Below, piece after piece: positions 17,453 through 27,206 of a stretch of DNA of 64,000 bases (within the stretch, counting starts at the first letter, position 1; the number at the start of each line of letters is the position of its first letter). A program made the translations under genes and the position numbers. The notes beneath the pieces are model-generated. The model saw only the letters and a program-made list of their open reading frames with translations. It was not told the DNA's origin and made no database searches. Source of the DNA: Pseudomonadota bacterium (GTDB lineage: Bacteria; Pseudomonadota; Alphaproteobacteria; Sphingomonadales; Sphingomonadaceae); assembly GCA_023423655.1 (NCBI GenBank), contig JAFAFE010000007.1, positions 246,459 through 310,458 on the forward strand. Direction: 5' to 3'.

Positions 17453-18244
17453 ATGTTTGCCATTCTCTCCCCCGCCAAATCGCTCGATTACCAAAGCCCG
17501 CTCCCCGATTTTTCGCCGACTGAACCGGTTTTTGCAGAACGGGCCGAAGCGGCAGCGGCCAAAGCGGCCAAGCTTAGCGGTAAGAAATTGTCCGCGCTCA
17601 TGCATATATCCGACGCGCTGGGGACGTTGAACGCCGCGCGCTACCGCGATTTTGCCGACGCGCCGGAACGGCCCGCTTTGTTTGCGTTCAACGGCGATGT
17701 ATATCATGGTTTCGAGGCCAAAACGCTCGACGAGGCCGCCGTCCATTTTGCGCAGGACCATGTGCGTATCCTGTCCGGCCTGTACGGCTTGCTGAAGCCG
17801 CTCGACAGCATCAAGCCTTATAGGCTTGAAATGGGGACACGTTGGGCACCGCCCCAGCGCGGCTCGAAAGCGGCCAATCTCTACCAATGGTGGGATGATC
17901 TTATCGCGCGCGCGATCGAAGCGGAGATGGCGGCGTCCGGCGACAGCGTCCTCATCAACCTCGCTAGCCAGGAATATTGGCAAGCTTTGGGGCCGAAACT
18001 TTCCCCCGCCACCCGCGTCATCACCATAGATTTCCGCGAACATGGCCCCAAAGGGTTGCGCTTCAACAGTTTCGCCGCAAAACGCGCGCGCGGCATGATG
18101 GCACGCTATCTGTGCGAGCATCGCTTCACCGACCCCGAAGCGTTAAAGGGTTTTGACTGCGACGGTTACGCCTTTGACGCGCAAGAAAGCCAAGGCGACC
18201 ATTGGCTGTTCACCCGCACCGCGCCGCCGCCCAAACGCAAATAA
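17453..18244 (+). CDS. yaaA: Peroxide stress protein YaaA
   Basis: YaaA (DUF328) lowers free intracellular iron and protects DNA and proteins during hydrogen peroxide stress in E. coli; it binds DNA. The product starts with the family signature FAILSPAKSLDY and is 263 residues, close to the usual length. LYGLLKPLDSIKPYRLEMG around residues 108-126 and LINLASQEYW near 167 are further family blocks. ATG 17453 is preferred; an in-frame ATG at 17441 would add four residues. It stands alone, transcribed away from the nucleotidyltransferase-like gene. Confidence 0.92.
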   Translation: MFAILSPAKSLDYQSPLPDFSPTEPVFAERAEAAAAKAAKLSGKKLSALMHISDALGTLNAARYRDFADAPERPALFAFNGDVYHGFEAKTLDEAAVHFAQDHVRILSGLYGLLKPLDSIKPYRLEMGTRWAPPQRGSKAANLYQWWDDLIARAIEAEMAASGDSVLINLASQEYWQALGPKLSPATRVITIDFREHGPKGLRFNSFAAKRARGMMARYLCEHRFTDPEALKGFDCDGYAFDAQESQGDHWLFTRTAPPPKRK

Positions 18245-18451
18245 GCCGCTCTATTCGCCGCATAATATGCCCGCTATTCCGACAGCTATCCGCGGCCGGA
18301 CAAAGGCTTGGGCGCGCCCCTTCTCCGGCCCCTTCGCAACACCTGTCATAAAAAGTGTAAAAATCAGCATTACAGGCGCGTTTTACTGGCAATCGGATGA
18401 CGGCTCGGCTAGAGCGGAGCTAGCGATAAAAACAGCAAAAAAGAGCCGATT

Positions 18452-21247
18452 TTGACCACCGAAACGCCCGAAATTCCGCACATAGACGATATCCGCCCGA
18501 TCAACATCGTTGACGAGATGAAAACATCTTATCTCGACTATGCGATGTCGGTGATTGTGGCCCGCGCGCTCCCTGATGTGCGCGACGGTTTGAAACCGGT
18601 TCACCGCCGCATTTTGTTCGCCTGTAAGGAAGGCGGATTCGTTCCCGGCCGCCCTTACCGTAAATCATCGAAGATCGTCGGTGACGTGATGGGTAACTAT
18701 CACCCGCATGGCGATAGCGCGATTTACGACGCGATGGCGCGCCTTGCGCAAGACTGGTCGATGCGCGTCATGCTGATGGACGGTCAGGGCAATTTCGGCT
18801 CGATGGACCCCGATCCGCCAGCGGCGATGCGCTATACGGAAGCGCGTATGTCCAAAGCGGCGATGACCTTGCTGCAAGATCTCGATCAGGACACGGTCGA
18901 TTTCCAGCCAAACTATGACGGCAGCCGCGAAGAGCCGCAGGTTATGCCCGCGCGCTTCCCCAATTTGCTGGTCAATGGTGCAGGCGGCATCGCGGTCGGC
19001 ATGGCGACCAATATCCCGCCGCATAATCTCGGTGAAGTCATCAATGCCTGCCTTGCCTATATGGAAAATGGGGGCATCACCAATGAAGAGCTGATCGAAA
19101 TTATCCCCGCGCCCGATTTTCCCACCGGCGCGCAAATCCTTGGCCTTGGCGGCGCGCGCAACGCTTACACGACGGGCAAAGGCTCGATCATGATGCGCAG
19201 CCGTTTTGATGTCGAGGAAGGCCGCGGCGACCGCCGCTCGATTGTCCTTACCGAAATTCCCTATCAGGTCGGCAAGTCCGGCCTTGTCGAAAAAATCGCC
19301 GAAGCGGCCAAGGACAAGCGCATCGAAGGCGTGTCCGACATTCGCGACGAATCGAACCGCGAAGGCGTGCGCATCGTCATCGACCTGAAGCGCGATGCGA
19401 CCCCCGATGTGGTGCTGAACCAATTGTGGCGCCACACGCCCGCGCAGACCAGCTTCCCGGCCAATATGCTTGCCATTCGCGGCGGTCGCCCGGAAATTCT
19501 GACCTTGCGCGACATCATCGAAGCTTTTGTGAAGTTTCGTGAAGAAGTCATTACAAGACGGACCAAATTCGAACTCAATAAAGCCCGCGACCGCGCGCAT
19601 ATTTTGCTCGGTCTTGTCGTCGCCGTCACCAATCTTGACGAAGTGGTCCGCATCATTCGCGGCTCGGCCTCGCCCGCCGAAGCGCGTGTGGCCCTGCTTG
19701 ACCGCGAATGGCCGATTGCCGAAATCGCACCTTATATTCGCTTGGTCGAAGCGATTGATGAAGAGGTTGAAGGCAGCAGCTACCAGCTTTCGGAAATCCA
19801 GGTCCGTGCCATCCTTGAACTGCGCCTGCATCGCCTGACCGCATTGGGCCGCGATGAAATCGGCAATGAACTCAAAGAATTGTCGGCCAATATTGAAGAA
19901 TTGTTGAGCATCCTTGCCGACCGCGTGAAGCTTTATGCGGTGATGCGCGAAGAGTTGACCGCGATCCGCGACGAATTCGCAACGCCGCGCCGCTCCGAAA
20001 TCGCACCGGCCGCCGACGGCATTGACGATGAAGACCTCATCGAACGCGAAGATATGGTCGTGACCGTCACCATGGACGGCTATATCAAGCGCACCACGCT
20101 CGACACTTTCCGTGCGCAGCGTCGCGGCGGCAAGGGCCGGGCGGGCATGAACACCAAGGATGAGGATGTCGTTACCGAATTATTCGTGACCTCGACCCAT
20201 ACGCCGGTCTTGTTCTTTTCGACCCACGGCAAAGTCTATCGCATGAAAGTGTGGCGCTTGCCCGAAGGTGGCCCCGCCACACGCGGTCGCCCGATGATCA
20301 ACCTGTTGCCGCTCGCGCAAGGCGAGACTATCTCGACCGTCCTGCCGCTGCCCGAAGATGAGACCGAATGGGGCGCGCTCCATGTCGTGTTTGCCACCGC
20401 CAAGGGCAATATCCGCCGCAACAGCATGGATGCGTTTGCGAATATTCCGTCCAACGGCAAATTTGCGATGAAATTTGAAGAAGGTAGCGACGATCATTTA
20501 GTCGGCGTCGAGCTTTTGACCGAAGGCGATGATGTATTGCTTGCAACCCGCAACGGCAAGGCAATCCGCTTTGGCGCGACCGATGTGCGCGAATTCCAGA
20601 GCCGCACCTCGACCGGTGTGCGCGGCATTTCGTTGAAGGGTGATGACGAAGTTATCTCGCTTTCGATCCTCCATCGCGGCGGCATGAAAAATCAGGACGA
20701 GCGCGAAGATTATCTGCGCTACGCCCCGTGGAAGGCCGAAAAGGAAGGCGCGCCCGCTATGGCGGCGGAACGCTTTGCCGAACTGGCCGAGCGCGAACAA
20801 TTCATCCTCACCGTATGCGGCAATGGCTATGGCAAGCTCAGCTCGGCCTATGAATATCGCCGCACCGGTCGCGGCGGTCAGGGGATTACCAATATCGACA
20901 ATATCGCGCGCAACGGCCCCGTTGTCGCAAGCTTTCCCGCCCTCACCTCCGACCAGCTTATGCTCGTCACCGATCAGGCCAAGATGATCCGCATGGGTCT
21001 GGGCAGCTTGCGCGTGATTGGCCGTAATTCGGCGGGCGTGCGTCTCTTCAATGTGGCCGATAATGAACATGTGGTGTCGGCGGCCAAGATTGAGGAAAGC
21101 GATGAAGAAGTTGATGCAACTGCCGAAGATATTACGGAAAATGGTGGAGCCGCAAATGACGCTATGACGTCAGATGAGGCGACGGAAGCACCTGATAATG
21201 CAGACTCGAACAGCGCAGACAGCGAAGGCGGCGACGATCAGGGGTAA
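18452..21247 (+). CDS. gyrA: DNA gyrase subunit A
   Basis: GyrA is the DNA-breaking and rejoining subunit of gyrase. The 931-residue product has the catalytic Tyr128 (AMRYTE) and the beta-pinwheel C-terminal domain with the GyrA-box-like QRRGGKG segment. The quinolone-determining region reads HPHGDSAIYD, with Ser89 and Asp93 corresponding to the drug-sensitive Ser83 and Asp87 of E. coli. The start is TTG, with AAGAG upstream; no ATG fits the conserved N-terminus. The last 60 residues are an acidic, low-complexity tail. Its stop overlaps by ten bases the end of the converging DUF488 gene. Confidence 0.97.
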   Translation: MTTETPEIPHIDDIRPINIVDEMKTSYLDYAMSVIVARALPDVRDGLKPVHRRILFACKEGGFVPGRPYRKSSKIVGDVMGNYHPHGDSAIYDAMARLAQDWSMRVMLMDGQGNFGSMDPDPPAAMRYTEARMSKAAMTLLQDLDQDTVDFQPNYDGSREEPQVMPARFPNLLVNGAGGIAVGMATNIPPHNLGEVINACLAYMENGGITNEELIEIIPAPDFPTGAQILGLGGARNAYTTGKGSIMMRSRFDVEEGRGDRRSIVLTEIPYQVGKSGLVEKIAEAAKDKRIEGVSDIRDESNREGVRIVIDLKRDATPDVVLNQLWRHTPAQTSFPANMLAIRGGRPEILTLRDIIEAFVKFREEVITRRTKFELNKARDRAHILLGLVVAVTNLDEVVRIIRGSASPAEARVALLDREWPIAEIAPYIRLVEAIDEEVEGSSYQLSEIQVRAILELRLHRLTALGRDEIGNELKELSANIEELLSILADRVKLYAVMREELTAIRDEFATPRRSEIAPAADGIDDEDLIEREDMVVTVTMDGYIKRTTLDTFRAQRRGGKGRAGMNTKDEDVVTELFVTSTHTPVLFFSTHGKVYRMKVWRLPEGGPATRGRPMINLLPLAQGETISTVLPLPEDETEWGALHVVFATAKGNIRRNSMDAFANIPSNGKFAMKFEEGSDDHLVGVELLTEGDDVLLATRNGKAIRFGATDVREFQSRTSTGVRGISLKGDDEVISLSILHRGGMKNQDEREDYLRYAPWKAEKEGAPAMAAERFAELAEREQFILTVCGNGYGKLSSAYEYRRTGRGGQGITNIDNIARNGPVVASFPALTSDQLMLVTDQAKMIRMGLGSLRVIGRNSAGVRLFNVADNEHVVSAAKIEESDEEVDATAEDITENGGAANDAMTSDEATEAPDNADSNSADSEGGDDQG

Positions 21248-21678
21248 AGATTGGTGAAGGGATAATCCTTCAACACCGCCTCACGTAATTGGGTTCGGTG
21301 GCAGAAAGTCGGGTCACGCTCGTAGCAGAGCAAGGCGGTGGGCTTTTCTGCCACCAATTCCTTCAACTGCTCTGCCGCAACAATCGCTTCGGGCGTATCA
21401 AGCTGCGCGCTGTAAATGCTTTTAAGATCGGAAAGCCGGTGGTCGAGTGCGGCGGCGCGGCCATCGGGCGGGGTGCCGAGCGCGGGCAAGCCGATATAGG
21501 CAATCCCCTCCTCTTCCAGCGCGCCCGCCAGCGCCTTTTTGGAAAAGCCGGGGCGGCGCGACAAGGGCCGCGCGCGTACATCGACCAACTGCGTCACGCC
21601 CGCATCATGGAGCGCGGCAATCACATCGCCCTGCGCTGCTTTTTCATAGCCGATGGTGAAGATATGCGGCTTGGTCAT
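21238..21678 (-). CDS. DUF488 family protein
   Basis: The product has the DUF488 layout: FTIGYEKA at the start, DVRARPLSRRPGFSK in the middle and LLCYERDPTFCHRTQL near the end. This family has no settled biochemical role; the conserved Cys and His (CYERD..FCHR) hint at a metal or nucleotide site. ATG 21678 gives MTKPHIF directly before the first strand; an ATG at 21714 would add 12 residues. It overlaps the gyrA end on the opposite strand. Confidence 0.85.
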   Translation of the reverse strand: MTKPHIFTIGYEKAAQGDVIAALHDAGVTQLVDVRARPLSRRPGFSKKALAGALEEEGIAYIGLPALGTPPDGRAAALDHRLSDLKSIYSAQLDTPEAIVAAEQLKELVAEKPTALLCYERDPTFCHRTQLREAVLKDYPFTNLYP

Positions 21679-21782
21679 GCCGTCAATATGGGGCTCACAG
21701 GGTCGTTTCTGCAAGCTTTGCGCGCACTAAACCGCTCGTGCGAAGCTAGTTGCTTAACCTCTGCCCGACCTAAGCCGTTGAA

Positions 21783-22484
21783 TTAATAATTCTCCCTTTG
21801 CCCGGCCTCTGCGGTCAGCGTGTCGACCACACCCCATGCAATCAATGCCTGCCCGCCAAAATAGAGCGGCCAGACAAATAGGGTCGGCAGAAAAGAGGCT
21901 TCGAGCGGGCCGAAGCGCGAGAAGATGAACAGGTCGCTCACCACGAACAGCATCGCGCCAAGGCCGGTGCGATAGCGCGGGAAGCGGCTGATCCATGCCG
22001 CTGCGGCCATTGCGGCGACGAACAAGGTGTAGAGCGTCGGCTGCCATACCAGAGAGCGGTCATAGGGCAGCGCCCAGGCGATCAGCGGCGCGACCAGCAC
22101 CACGGCCACCGCGAGCAGCTTCTGGCTTGCAGACAGGCTCGCGCGCCCGTTGTTGAGGTAGAAGTAGATGGCGAGCATATGGCCTATGGCAAAGGCGATG
22201 CCGCCCGTCACGAGATCGGTCTCCAGCACCACATCGCCCAAGGCACCGAACGCCAGAACCGCGGCGAACAGCCAGCCATTGCGGCCGCTCGCATTACGCG
22301 CAGCCCAAAGCGCAAGCAGCCCTACCCCCAAGCCCTTCCATACCGTAACGTAAAGCGCGCCGTCCACTTCCAACAAAACCGGAATCATATAGGAAATCCC
22401 CGCGCCAATCGCGGCCCAGAATATCCAGCTTTGCGGAATCACGGCCGACCGGCGCTCCACCACCATATTTCCCTGATTTTCCAT
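21783..22484 (-). CDS. YhhN-family lysoplasmalogenase-like membrane protein
   Basis: This is a polytopic inner-membrane protein with about eight hydrophobic helices. It has the YhhN (TMEM86) marks FGALGDVVLE, FAIGHMLAIYFY and VVSDLFIF, whose aspartates and histidine are conserved across the family. Eukaryotic TMEM86B hydrolyses the vinyl ether bond of lysoplasmalogen; bacterial substrates are not established. The ATG at 22484 is preferred because a G-rich ribosome binding site lies just upstream; 20 more residues are open. It is divergent from trmFO with about 90 bases between starts. Confidence 0.82.
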   Translation of the reverse strand: MENQGNMVVERRSAVIPQSWIFWAAIGAGISYMIPVLLEVDGALYVTVWKGLGVGLLALWAARNASGRNGWLFAAVLAFGALGDVVLETDLVTGGIAFAIGHMLAIYFYLNNGRASLSASQKLLAVAVVLVAPLIAWALPYDRSLVWQPTLYTLFVAAMAAAAWISRFPRYRTGLGAMLFVVSDLFIFSRFGPLEASFLPTLFVWPLYFGGQALIAWGVVDTLTAEAGQRENY

Positions 22485-22573
22485 GCCCCTAAGCCCCCTT
22501 TTTTCTGCTGCTACCGGCGCTCTCTCCACCCGATAGATTGCCAAATGCTTATCACGCGCATAGGGCGTGCGTC

Positions 22574-23938
22574 ATGCACGATTATCAGGTTCATATCATC
22601 GGGGGCGGCCTCGCCGGTTCGGAAGCGGCGTGGCAACTCGCCCAGTCCGGCGTCAAGGTGCGCCTCAGCGAAATGCGCGGCAGCGGCGACATGACGCCCG
22701 CCCACCAAACCGACGGGCTTGCCGAGCTGGTCTGCTCGAACAGTTTCCGTTCGGACGATGCCGACAATAATGCGGTCGGCCTGTTGCATCAGGAAATGCG
22801 CAGCCTCAATTCACTCATCATGCGCGCCGCCGATGCCGCCAAAGTGCCCGCAGGCAGCGCGCTTGCGGTCGACCGCGACATTTTCTCCGCCAATGTCACC
22901 GAGGCTTTGGAAAGCCACGCCAATATCGAGATCGTCCGCGAACGGGTGGATATGCTCCCGTCCGAAGGGCTGACCATCATCGCCACCGGCCCCCTCACCG
23001 CGCCGTCGCTGGCGGGGCAAATCGGTGCGGCCACCGGCAAGGACAGCCTCGCCTTTTTCGACGCAATTGCGCCGATTGTGTACCGCGACAGTATCGACAT
23101 GGACATTTGCTGGATGGCGAGCCGCTGGGACAAAGTTGGCCCCGAAGGCGATGGCAAAGATTATATCAACTGCCCGATGGACAAGGAGCAATATCTCGCT
23201 TTCTACCAAGGGTTGATCGATGGCGAGAAAACCGAATTCAAGGAATGGGAAGAAAATACGCCTTATTTCGAAGGCTGTATGCCAATCGAAGTGATGGCAT
23301 CGCGCGGGGTGGAAACCTTGCGCTTCGGCCCGATGAAGCCGGTCGGCCTAGACAATCCGCATTGGGCGACGCCCGAACATCCCAAAGGCCGCTGGCCTTA
23401 TGCTGTGGTCCAATTACGGCAGGATAATAAGCTTGGCACTTTATGGAATATGGTGGGGTTCCAGACCAAGCTCAAACATGGCGCGCAGGTGGAATTATTC
23501 CGCACCATACCAGGGCTGGAAAAGGCCGAATTTGCGCGATTGGGCGGCTTGCATCGCAACACATTTATCAAATCGCCGGAATTGCTTGATGCGAGCCTGA
23601 GACTGCACGCCGCGCCGCATATCCGCTTTGCCGGTCAGATTACGGGGTGCGAAGGCTATGTGGAATCAAGCGCGGTGGGTCTTATGGCCGGGCGCTTTGC
23701 CGCCGCCGAAATCGCCGGGCGCGCGCTTACTCCGCCGCCTGCGACCACAGCGCTTGGCGCACTGCTCGGCCATATTACCGGCGGCGCGGATGCGAGTAGC
23801 TATCAGCCGATGAATGTCAATTTCGGCCTGTTCGCACCCCTAGATGAAAAGGTCCACAAGAAGCAGCGCAAGCAAGCCGTCACCGCTCGCGCGCGCGCTG
23901 ATCTTGCAAGCTGGATGACGCAGCAGGACTTGGGTTAA
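22574..23938 (+). CDS. trmFO: tRNA (uracil54-C5)-methyltransferase, folate- and FAD-dependent
   Basis: TrmFO makes ribothymidine at tRNA position 54 (the T-loop) using methylenetetrahydrofolate and FADH2. The protein (454 residues from 22574) begins with the FAD-binding HIIGGGLAGSEAAWQ. Family blocks follow: ELVCSNSFRSDD with the conserved Cys near residue 52, FFDAIAPIV, and TGCEGYVESSAVGLMAG near the C-terminus. The start at 22574 places the dinucleotide fold at residue 7, as is usual; an ATG at 22538 is also open. This enzyme replaces SAM-dependent TrmA, typical of alphaproteobacteria and Firmicutes. Confidence 0.95.
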   Translation: MHDYQVHIIGGGLAGSEAAWQLAQSGVKVRLSEMRGSGDMTPAHQTDGLAELVCSNSFRSDDADNNAVGLLHQEMRSLNSLIMRAADAAKVPAGSALAVDRDIFSANVTEALESHANIEIVRERVDMLPSEGLTIIATGPLTAPSLAGQIGAATGKDSLAFFDAIAPIVYRDSIDMDICWMASRWDKVGPEGDGKDYINCPMDKEQYLAFYQGLIDGEKTEFKEWEENTPYFEGCMPIEVMASRGVETLRFGPMKPVGLDNPHWATPEHPKGRWPYAVVQLRQDNKLGTLWNMVGFQTKLKHGAQVELFRTIPGLEKAEFARLGGLHRNTFIKSPELLDASLRLHAAPHIRFAGQITGCEGYVESSAVGLMAGRFAAAEIAGRALTPPPATTALGALLGHITGGADASSYQPMNVNFGLFAPLDEKVHKKQRKQAVTARARADLASWMTQQDLG

Positions 23939-23941
23939 ACA

Positions 23942-24418
23942 CTAACAGCGACACGCGGCTTGTGGCCGCCTTTTGGGCGCGGTGGTCGCAAATTCGGCGC
24001 GGGTTAGCTTGCCATTTTTGTCGGCGTCCGCGCCTGCAAATTTGTCGGACGTTTTGACCGCCCATTCTTCGAAACTCAGCAGATTATTGCCGTCTGTATC
24101 CAGTTTCTTGAAATCCTTGCTGCGGCTCGCCATCAATTCGATGCGGGTGATGACCTCGTCACGATCCTTGTCATAGCGGTTGAACCGCTTTTCCTCGCGG
24201 CTTTTGGGCGCAGCTTCGGGCGGTGAAGGCAGACCCGGCGGGGCCTTTCCGCGCAATCCCGCTTCACCTTCGGGCAGGCTCAATGGCTCAGGTGCCGGTT
24301 CGCCGACCAACTGGCTATTGGCCTGATCCGCGAGCGCTTCGGTGCGTCCTTGCCAGATCAACCATCCGCCCAGCATGAGCAACAGGCTCACCACGGCTCC
24401 ACCCAGAAAGCTTTTCAT
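23942..24418 (-). CDS. Membrane-anchored EF-hand protein
   Basis: After one N-terminal hydrophobic segment (about residues 4-22) and a proline-rich linker, the protein has three EF-hand-like loops: YDKDRDEVITRIE, LDTDGNNLLSFEE and ADADKNGKLTRAE. The Asp/Asn spacing fits calcium binding in all three. It is probably exported or anchored, with the EF-hands in the periplasm, and may sense or buffer calcium. GGAGGG touches the first ATG, so the second ATG (24418), six bases later, is the likelier start. It ends four bases from the trmFO stop on the opposite strand. Confidence 0.75.
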   Translation of the reverse strand: MKSFLGGAVVSLLLMLGGWLIWQGRTEALADQANSQLVGEPAPEPLSLPEGEAGLRGKAPPGLPSPPEAAPKSREEKRFNRYDKDRDEVITRIELMASRSKDFKKLDTDGNNLLSFEEWAVKTSDKFAGADADKNGKLTRAEFATTAPKRRPQAACRC

Positions 24419-24444
24419 CCCCATCCCTCCTGTGAAGAAGGGAT

Positions 24445-25158
24445 TTAACGCCCGAATAAAGTAAAACGCAACAACATTGCCTGTTCAGCCAAAGGCTTGG
24501 GCAAACCGCCATTGCGGGCGCGCAGGGTCGAAAGCCGTGTCAGGGCACCGAGCGGCTTGGGAAGGCCTTGCGCTTTCGCTTCATTCTCATGCGCCAAGCG
24601 CCATAATTTTTCGCGTAAAGCCGCGTCCGACATATGGCTGGCAATATCGACAAGCGCCCAATAGCGCCCCGCATTTTCCAGTTGTGCTGCCTCTCTCTGC
24701 CCCTCCAGAATGATGTGTGTCCCGGCATATAGGATACGCCCCCGCGCCTGCGCCAAAGCGTCCACCTCTGCCACGTCAAGCAGGTCTGCCTCGACAAAGT
24801 CTGCCCAATGGTCTGCAAGCGCCGCTGCTTGTTGCAATAAGCCATCCGAATCAAGGCGACTCAGGGCTTGCAAAACCGGATGCGCGGGCGCGACGCGGGT
24901 GTCGATCATGCGCGTGATCGCGTCGCGCCACCAGATGAGGCGCATCACCTGCAAAGACGGTTCCTTGACGCTTTGCATCACCTGGGTGAGCGCGGCGTCA
25001 TAGCGCCACAACGCGGCAACGCTATTGCGCTTCTCCTTTGGAATCATGATGTAAATTAACGGGTGGAGGACAGACAGAGCATTGCGTAACGCGCCATCAA
25101 ATTCGCTCCCTTGCCCGTCTGTATTTTCGCCCTGCATAACCGCCAGCCGTTCCGTCAT
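24445..25158 (-). CDS. Squalene/phytoene synthase-like protein (NDUFAF6-like)
   Basis: The 237-residue product matches the helical squalene/phytoene synthase fold in outline, with RNSVAALWRYDAALTQV and the signature RLIWWRDAI around residues 72-80. The two Asp-rich motifs that bind diphosphate through magnesium (DDxxD-type) are not visible, and it is about 50 residues shorter than active synthases. Such proteins resemble mitochondrial NDUFAF6, a respiratory complex I assembly factor. An assembly role is an inference; carotenoid or hopanoid synthesis is unlikely without the Asp motifs. It is followed after about 20 bases by the EF-hand gene on the same strand. Confidence 0.7.
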   Translation of the reverse strand: MTERLAVMQGENTDGQGSEFDGALRNALSVLHPLIYIMIPKEKRNSVAALWRYDAALTQVMQSVKEPSLQVMRLIWWRDAITRMIDTRVAPAHPVLQALSRLDSDGLLQQAAALADHWADFVEADLLDVAEVDALAQARGRILYAGTHIILEGQREAAQLENAGRYWALVDIASHMSDAALREKLWRLAHENEAKAQGLPKPLGALTRLSTLRARNGGLPKPLAEQAMLLRFTLFGR

Positions 25159-25310
25159 TTTAACCTTTGATTAACCATGTTGTTTAGCGAGCGGTGAACC
25201 CTGAATCCGCTAAGATAGCCTTTATCGTGAAACATTTGCGAAAGCGAATGGCATGGCGAAATCATCTGCACCCGCCCGAAGGGTGGTTGCAGCAAGGGGC
25301 AATTAGGGCA

Positions 25311-27206
25311 ATGACACAATCGACCGGCCGGATGAACCGGCTCCGCGCGCTGCTGAACAATCAGGACGGCAATGTGATGTGGCTGACCACAGCCGCCCTG
25401 TTCCCGATGATTTTCCTTGTCGGCAGCGGCGTCGATCTGAGCCGCGCCTATATGGTCAAAACCCGCCTGCAAGCAGCGTGCGACGCTGGCGCACTTGCCG
25501 GACGTCGTGCGATGGCCAATGACGAATGGGATAGCCATGCGGAAGGCAAGGCTAAGGCCATGTTCAACGCGAACTTCCGTGCCAATGATTATGGATCGCA
25601 AGACACCGTCTTTACGGCCAGCGCCAATGACAGAAAAAATGTGGTAGGCACCGCAACTACCAAATTACCACCGCTGATTTTCAGCGCTTTCGGCGCGTCC
25701 GATTTCAATCTTTCGGCCAATTGTGAATCCGAACTCAATATCACCGATATTGACGTGGCGTTCGTTTTGGACGTGACAGGGTCCATGTCCTGCACAGCGT
25801 CGGACTCTGAATCTTGTGCAGGCAACTGGAACAATTTAACCCAATCGCAGATCGAAAAATCCGGCTCCAAAATCCAAGCGTTGCGCACGGCTGTTGCGGA
25901 TTTCAATACCAGTGTGTCCAATGCTGCGGGGCAGAACACCGAAATACGGTATGCGTTCATACCCTATTCGTCCAAGGTTCGCGCATTTGATCTGGACAGT
26001 GCCAGCCACAGTCTCGAATTGCCCTCCAGCTTTGTCAAAACGCAACATAGCTACCGCACACGTCGGGCGCGTTTCACATATATGGCGATACCGACCGACT
26101 TTACCGACATTTCCACAGAGAACAGCTATCAAAACCGGCAGAGCAGCTGCGAAAGCTGGGCTACCAACTATGGTCAAATCGAGCGCTCCGGCGGCGTCGA
26201 TTATCGTTACATCTTTGTAAGCTATTCTTCCCGGAATGGCTATTGCACGCGTAAAAAACAGCGTATCTCTTACTCCAACGGATATCAATTTACGGGATGG
26301 GTGTATGGCTCGTTCCCGATAGACACCGACAAATATAGGGGTGATGGCGATTATCTGTTCAAAGGAAATATCGGTTCTTCCAACTATATTCTCGCTAATG
26401 ACTGGAATTATGGAAATACGACAGAACTCAACCTTGCCCAGCTTGGTAACGCTGTGCGCGATGGTAAGGTGGTGGGCCTGAGCGCAAGCAATAACAGCTA
26501 TTTATCACGCTGGAACGGATGTGTCGAAGAGGCAGACACGGTGGCCGGTTCGGACTTTTCCTCTATTCCCAGCGGTGCGCGAGATTTTGACTTTTTTAAC
26601 CGGCCTTCAGGCGCGGCATGGAAACCCGCATGGGGGGATGTCATCTATAGCTCGGACGCATATCACCCCACCCAATCCTCCGATGCTTGTCCCAAAGTCA
26701 TGCGCAGACTGGCCAAAATGTCGGCCCAAGAAGTGAATAATTATCTGTCAGCAGCAGAGGGTTTTTTGCCGGTAGGGGGCACCTATCATGATGTCGGGAT
26801 GCTCTGGGGTGTGCGTATGCTCGCACATGGCGGGGTTTTTGGTGACGATCAAAAAGATCAGGTTTCCCGGCACATCATCTTTATGAGCGATGGGAAAATG
26901 AGCCCTAACGCAGACTCCTACACTGCCTATGGCTTTGAACAGGAGGACAAGAGGGTGAGCGGCATCAGTGACGTGTCATCGTCGACCCTCACAAATTATC
27001 ACAACAAACGTTATGTCGCCGCCTGCAATGCCGCAAAAGCGCGGGGTATTACGGTATGGGTGATTGCGTTCGGCACGACCATGTCGACCCAAATGACGGC
27101 TTGCGCCAGCCCCGGTAAAACCTTTAGCGCTACCAATAATACGGAATTGACCAGAGCTTTTCAGGATATTGCGAGCCGCATTGCCGACCTCAGGATCGTG
27201 CAATGA
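25311..27206 (+). CDS. TadG-like protein with VWA domain
   Basis: The N-terminus has the basic-then-hydrophobic layout of Flp pilus minor pilin-like proteins (RLRALLNNQDGNVMWL, one helix, then GVDLSRAYMVKTRLQAACDAGALAGRRAM). A von Willebrand A domain follows with the metal-binding DVTGSMSC, and it continues after a long Ser/Tyr/Asn-rich insertion up to VWVIAFGTTMS near the end. TadG anchors the pilus machinery in the envelope. A GTG at 25194 would extend it by 39 residues without family resemblance. The gene overlaps the next by four bases; the three genes form one operon with no tad ATPase or secretin genes nearby. Confidence 0.8.
   Translation: MTQSTGRMNRLRALLNNQDGNVMWLTTAALFPMIFLVGSGVDLSRAYMVKTRLQAACDAGALAGRRAMANDEWDSHAEGKAKAMFNANFRANDYGSQDTVFTASANDRKNVVGTATTKLPPLIFSAFGASDFNLSANCESELNITDIDVAFVLDVTGSMSCTASDSESCAGNWNNLTQSQIEKSGSKIQALRTAVADFNTSVSNAAGQNTEIRYAFIPYSSKVRAFDLDSASHSLELPSSFVKTQHSYRTRRARFTYMAIPTDFTDISTENSYQNRQSSCESWATNYGQIERSGGVDYRYIFVSYSSRNGYCTRKKQRISYSNGYQFTGWVYGSFPIDTDKYRGDGDYLFKGNIGSSNYILANDWNYGNTTELNLAQLGNAVRDGKVVGLSASNNSYLSRWNGCVEEADTVAGSDFSSIPSGARDFDFFNRPSGAAWKPAWGDVIYSSDAYHPTQSSDACPKVMRRLAKMSAQEVNNYLSAAEGFLPVGGTYHDVGMLWGVRMLAHGGVFGDDQKDQVSRHIIFMSDGKMSPNADSYTAYGFEQEDKRVSGISDVSSSTLTNYHNKRYVAACNAAKARGITVWVIAFGTTMSTQMTACASPGKTFSATNNTELTRAFQDIASRIADLRIVQ

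Noticed and set aside
18665..19831. Long minus-strand frame inside gyrA
   Set aside because: It lies wholly within the conserved gyrase reading frame and shows no domain or start signal.
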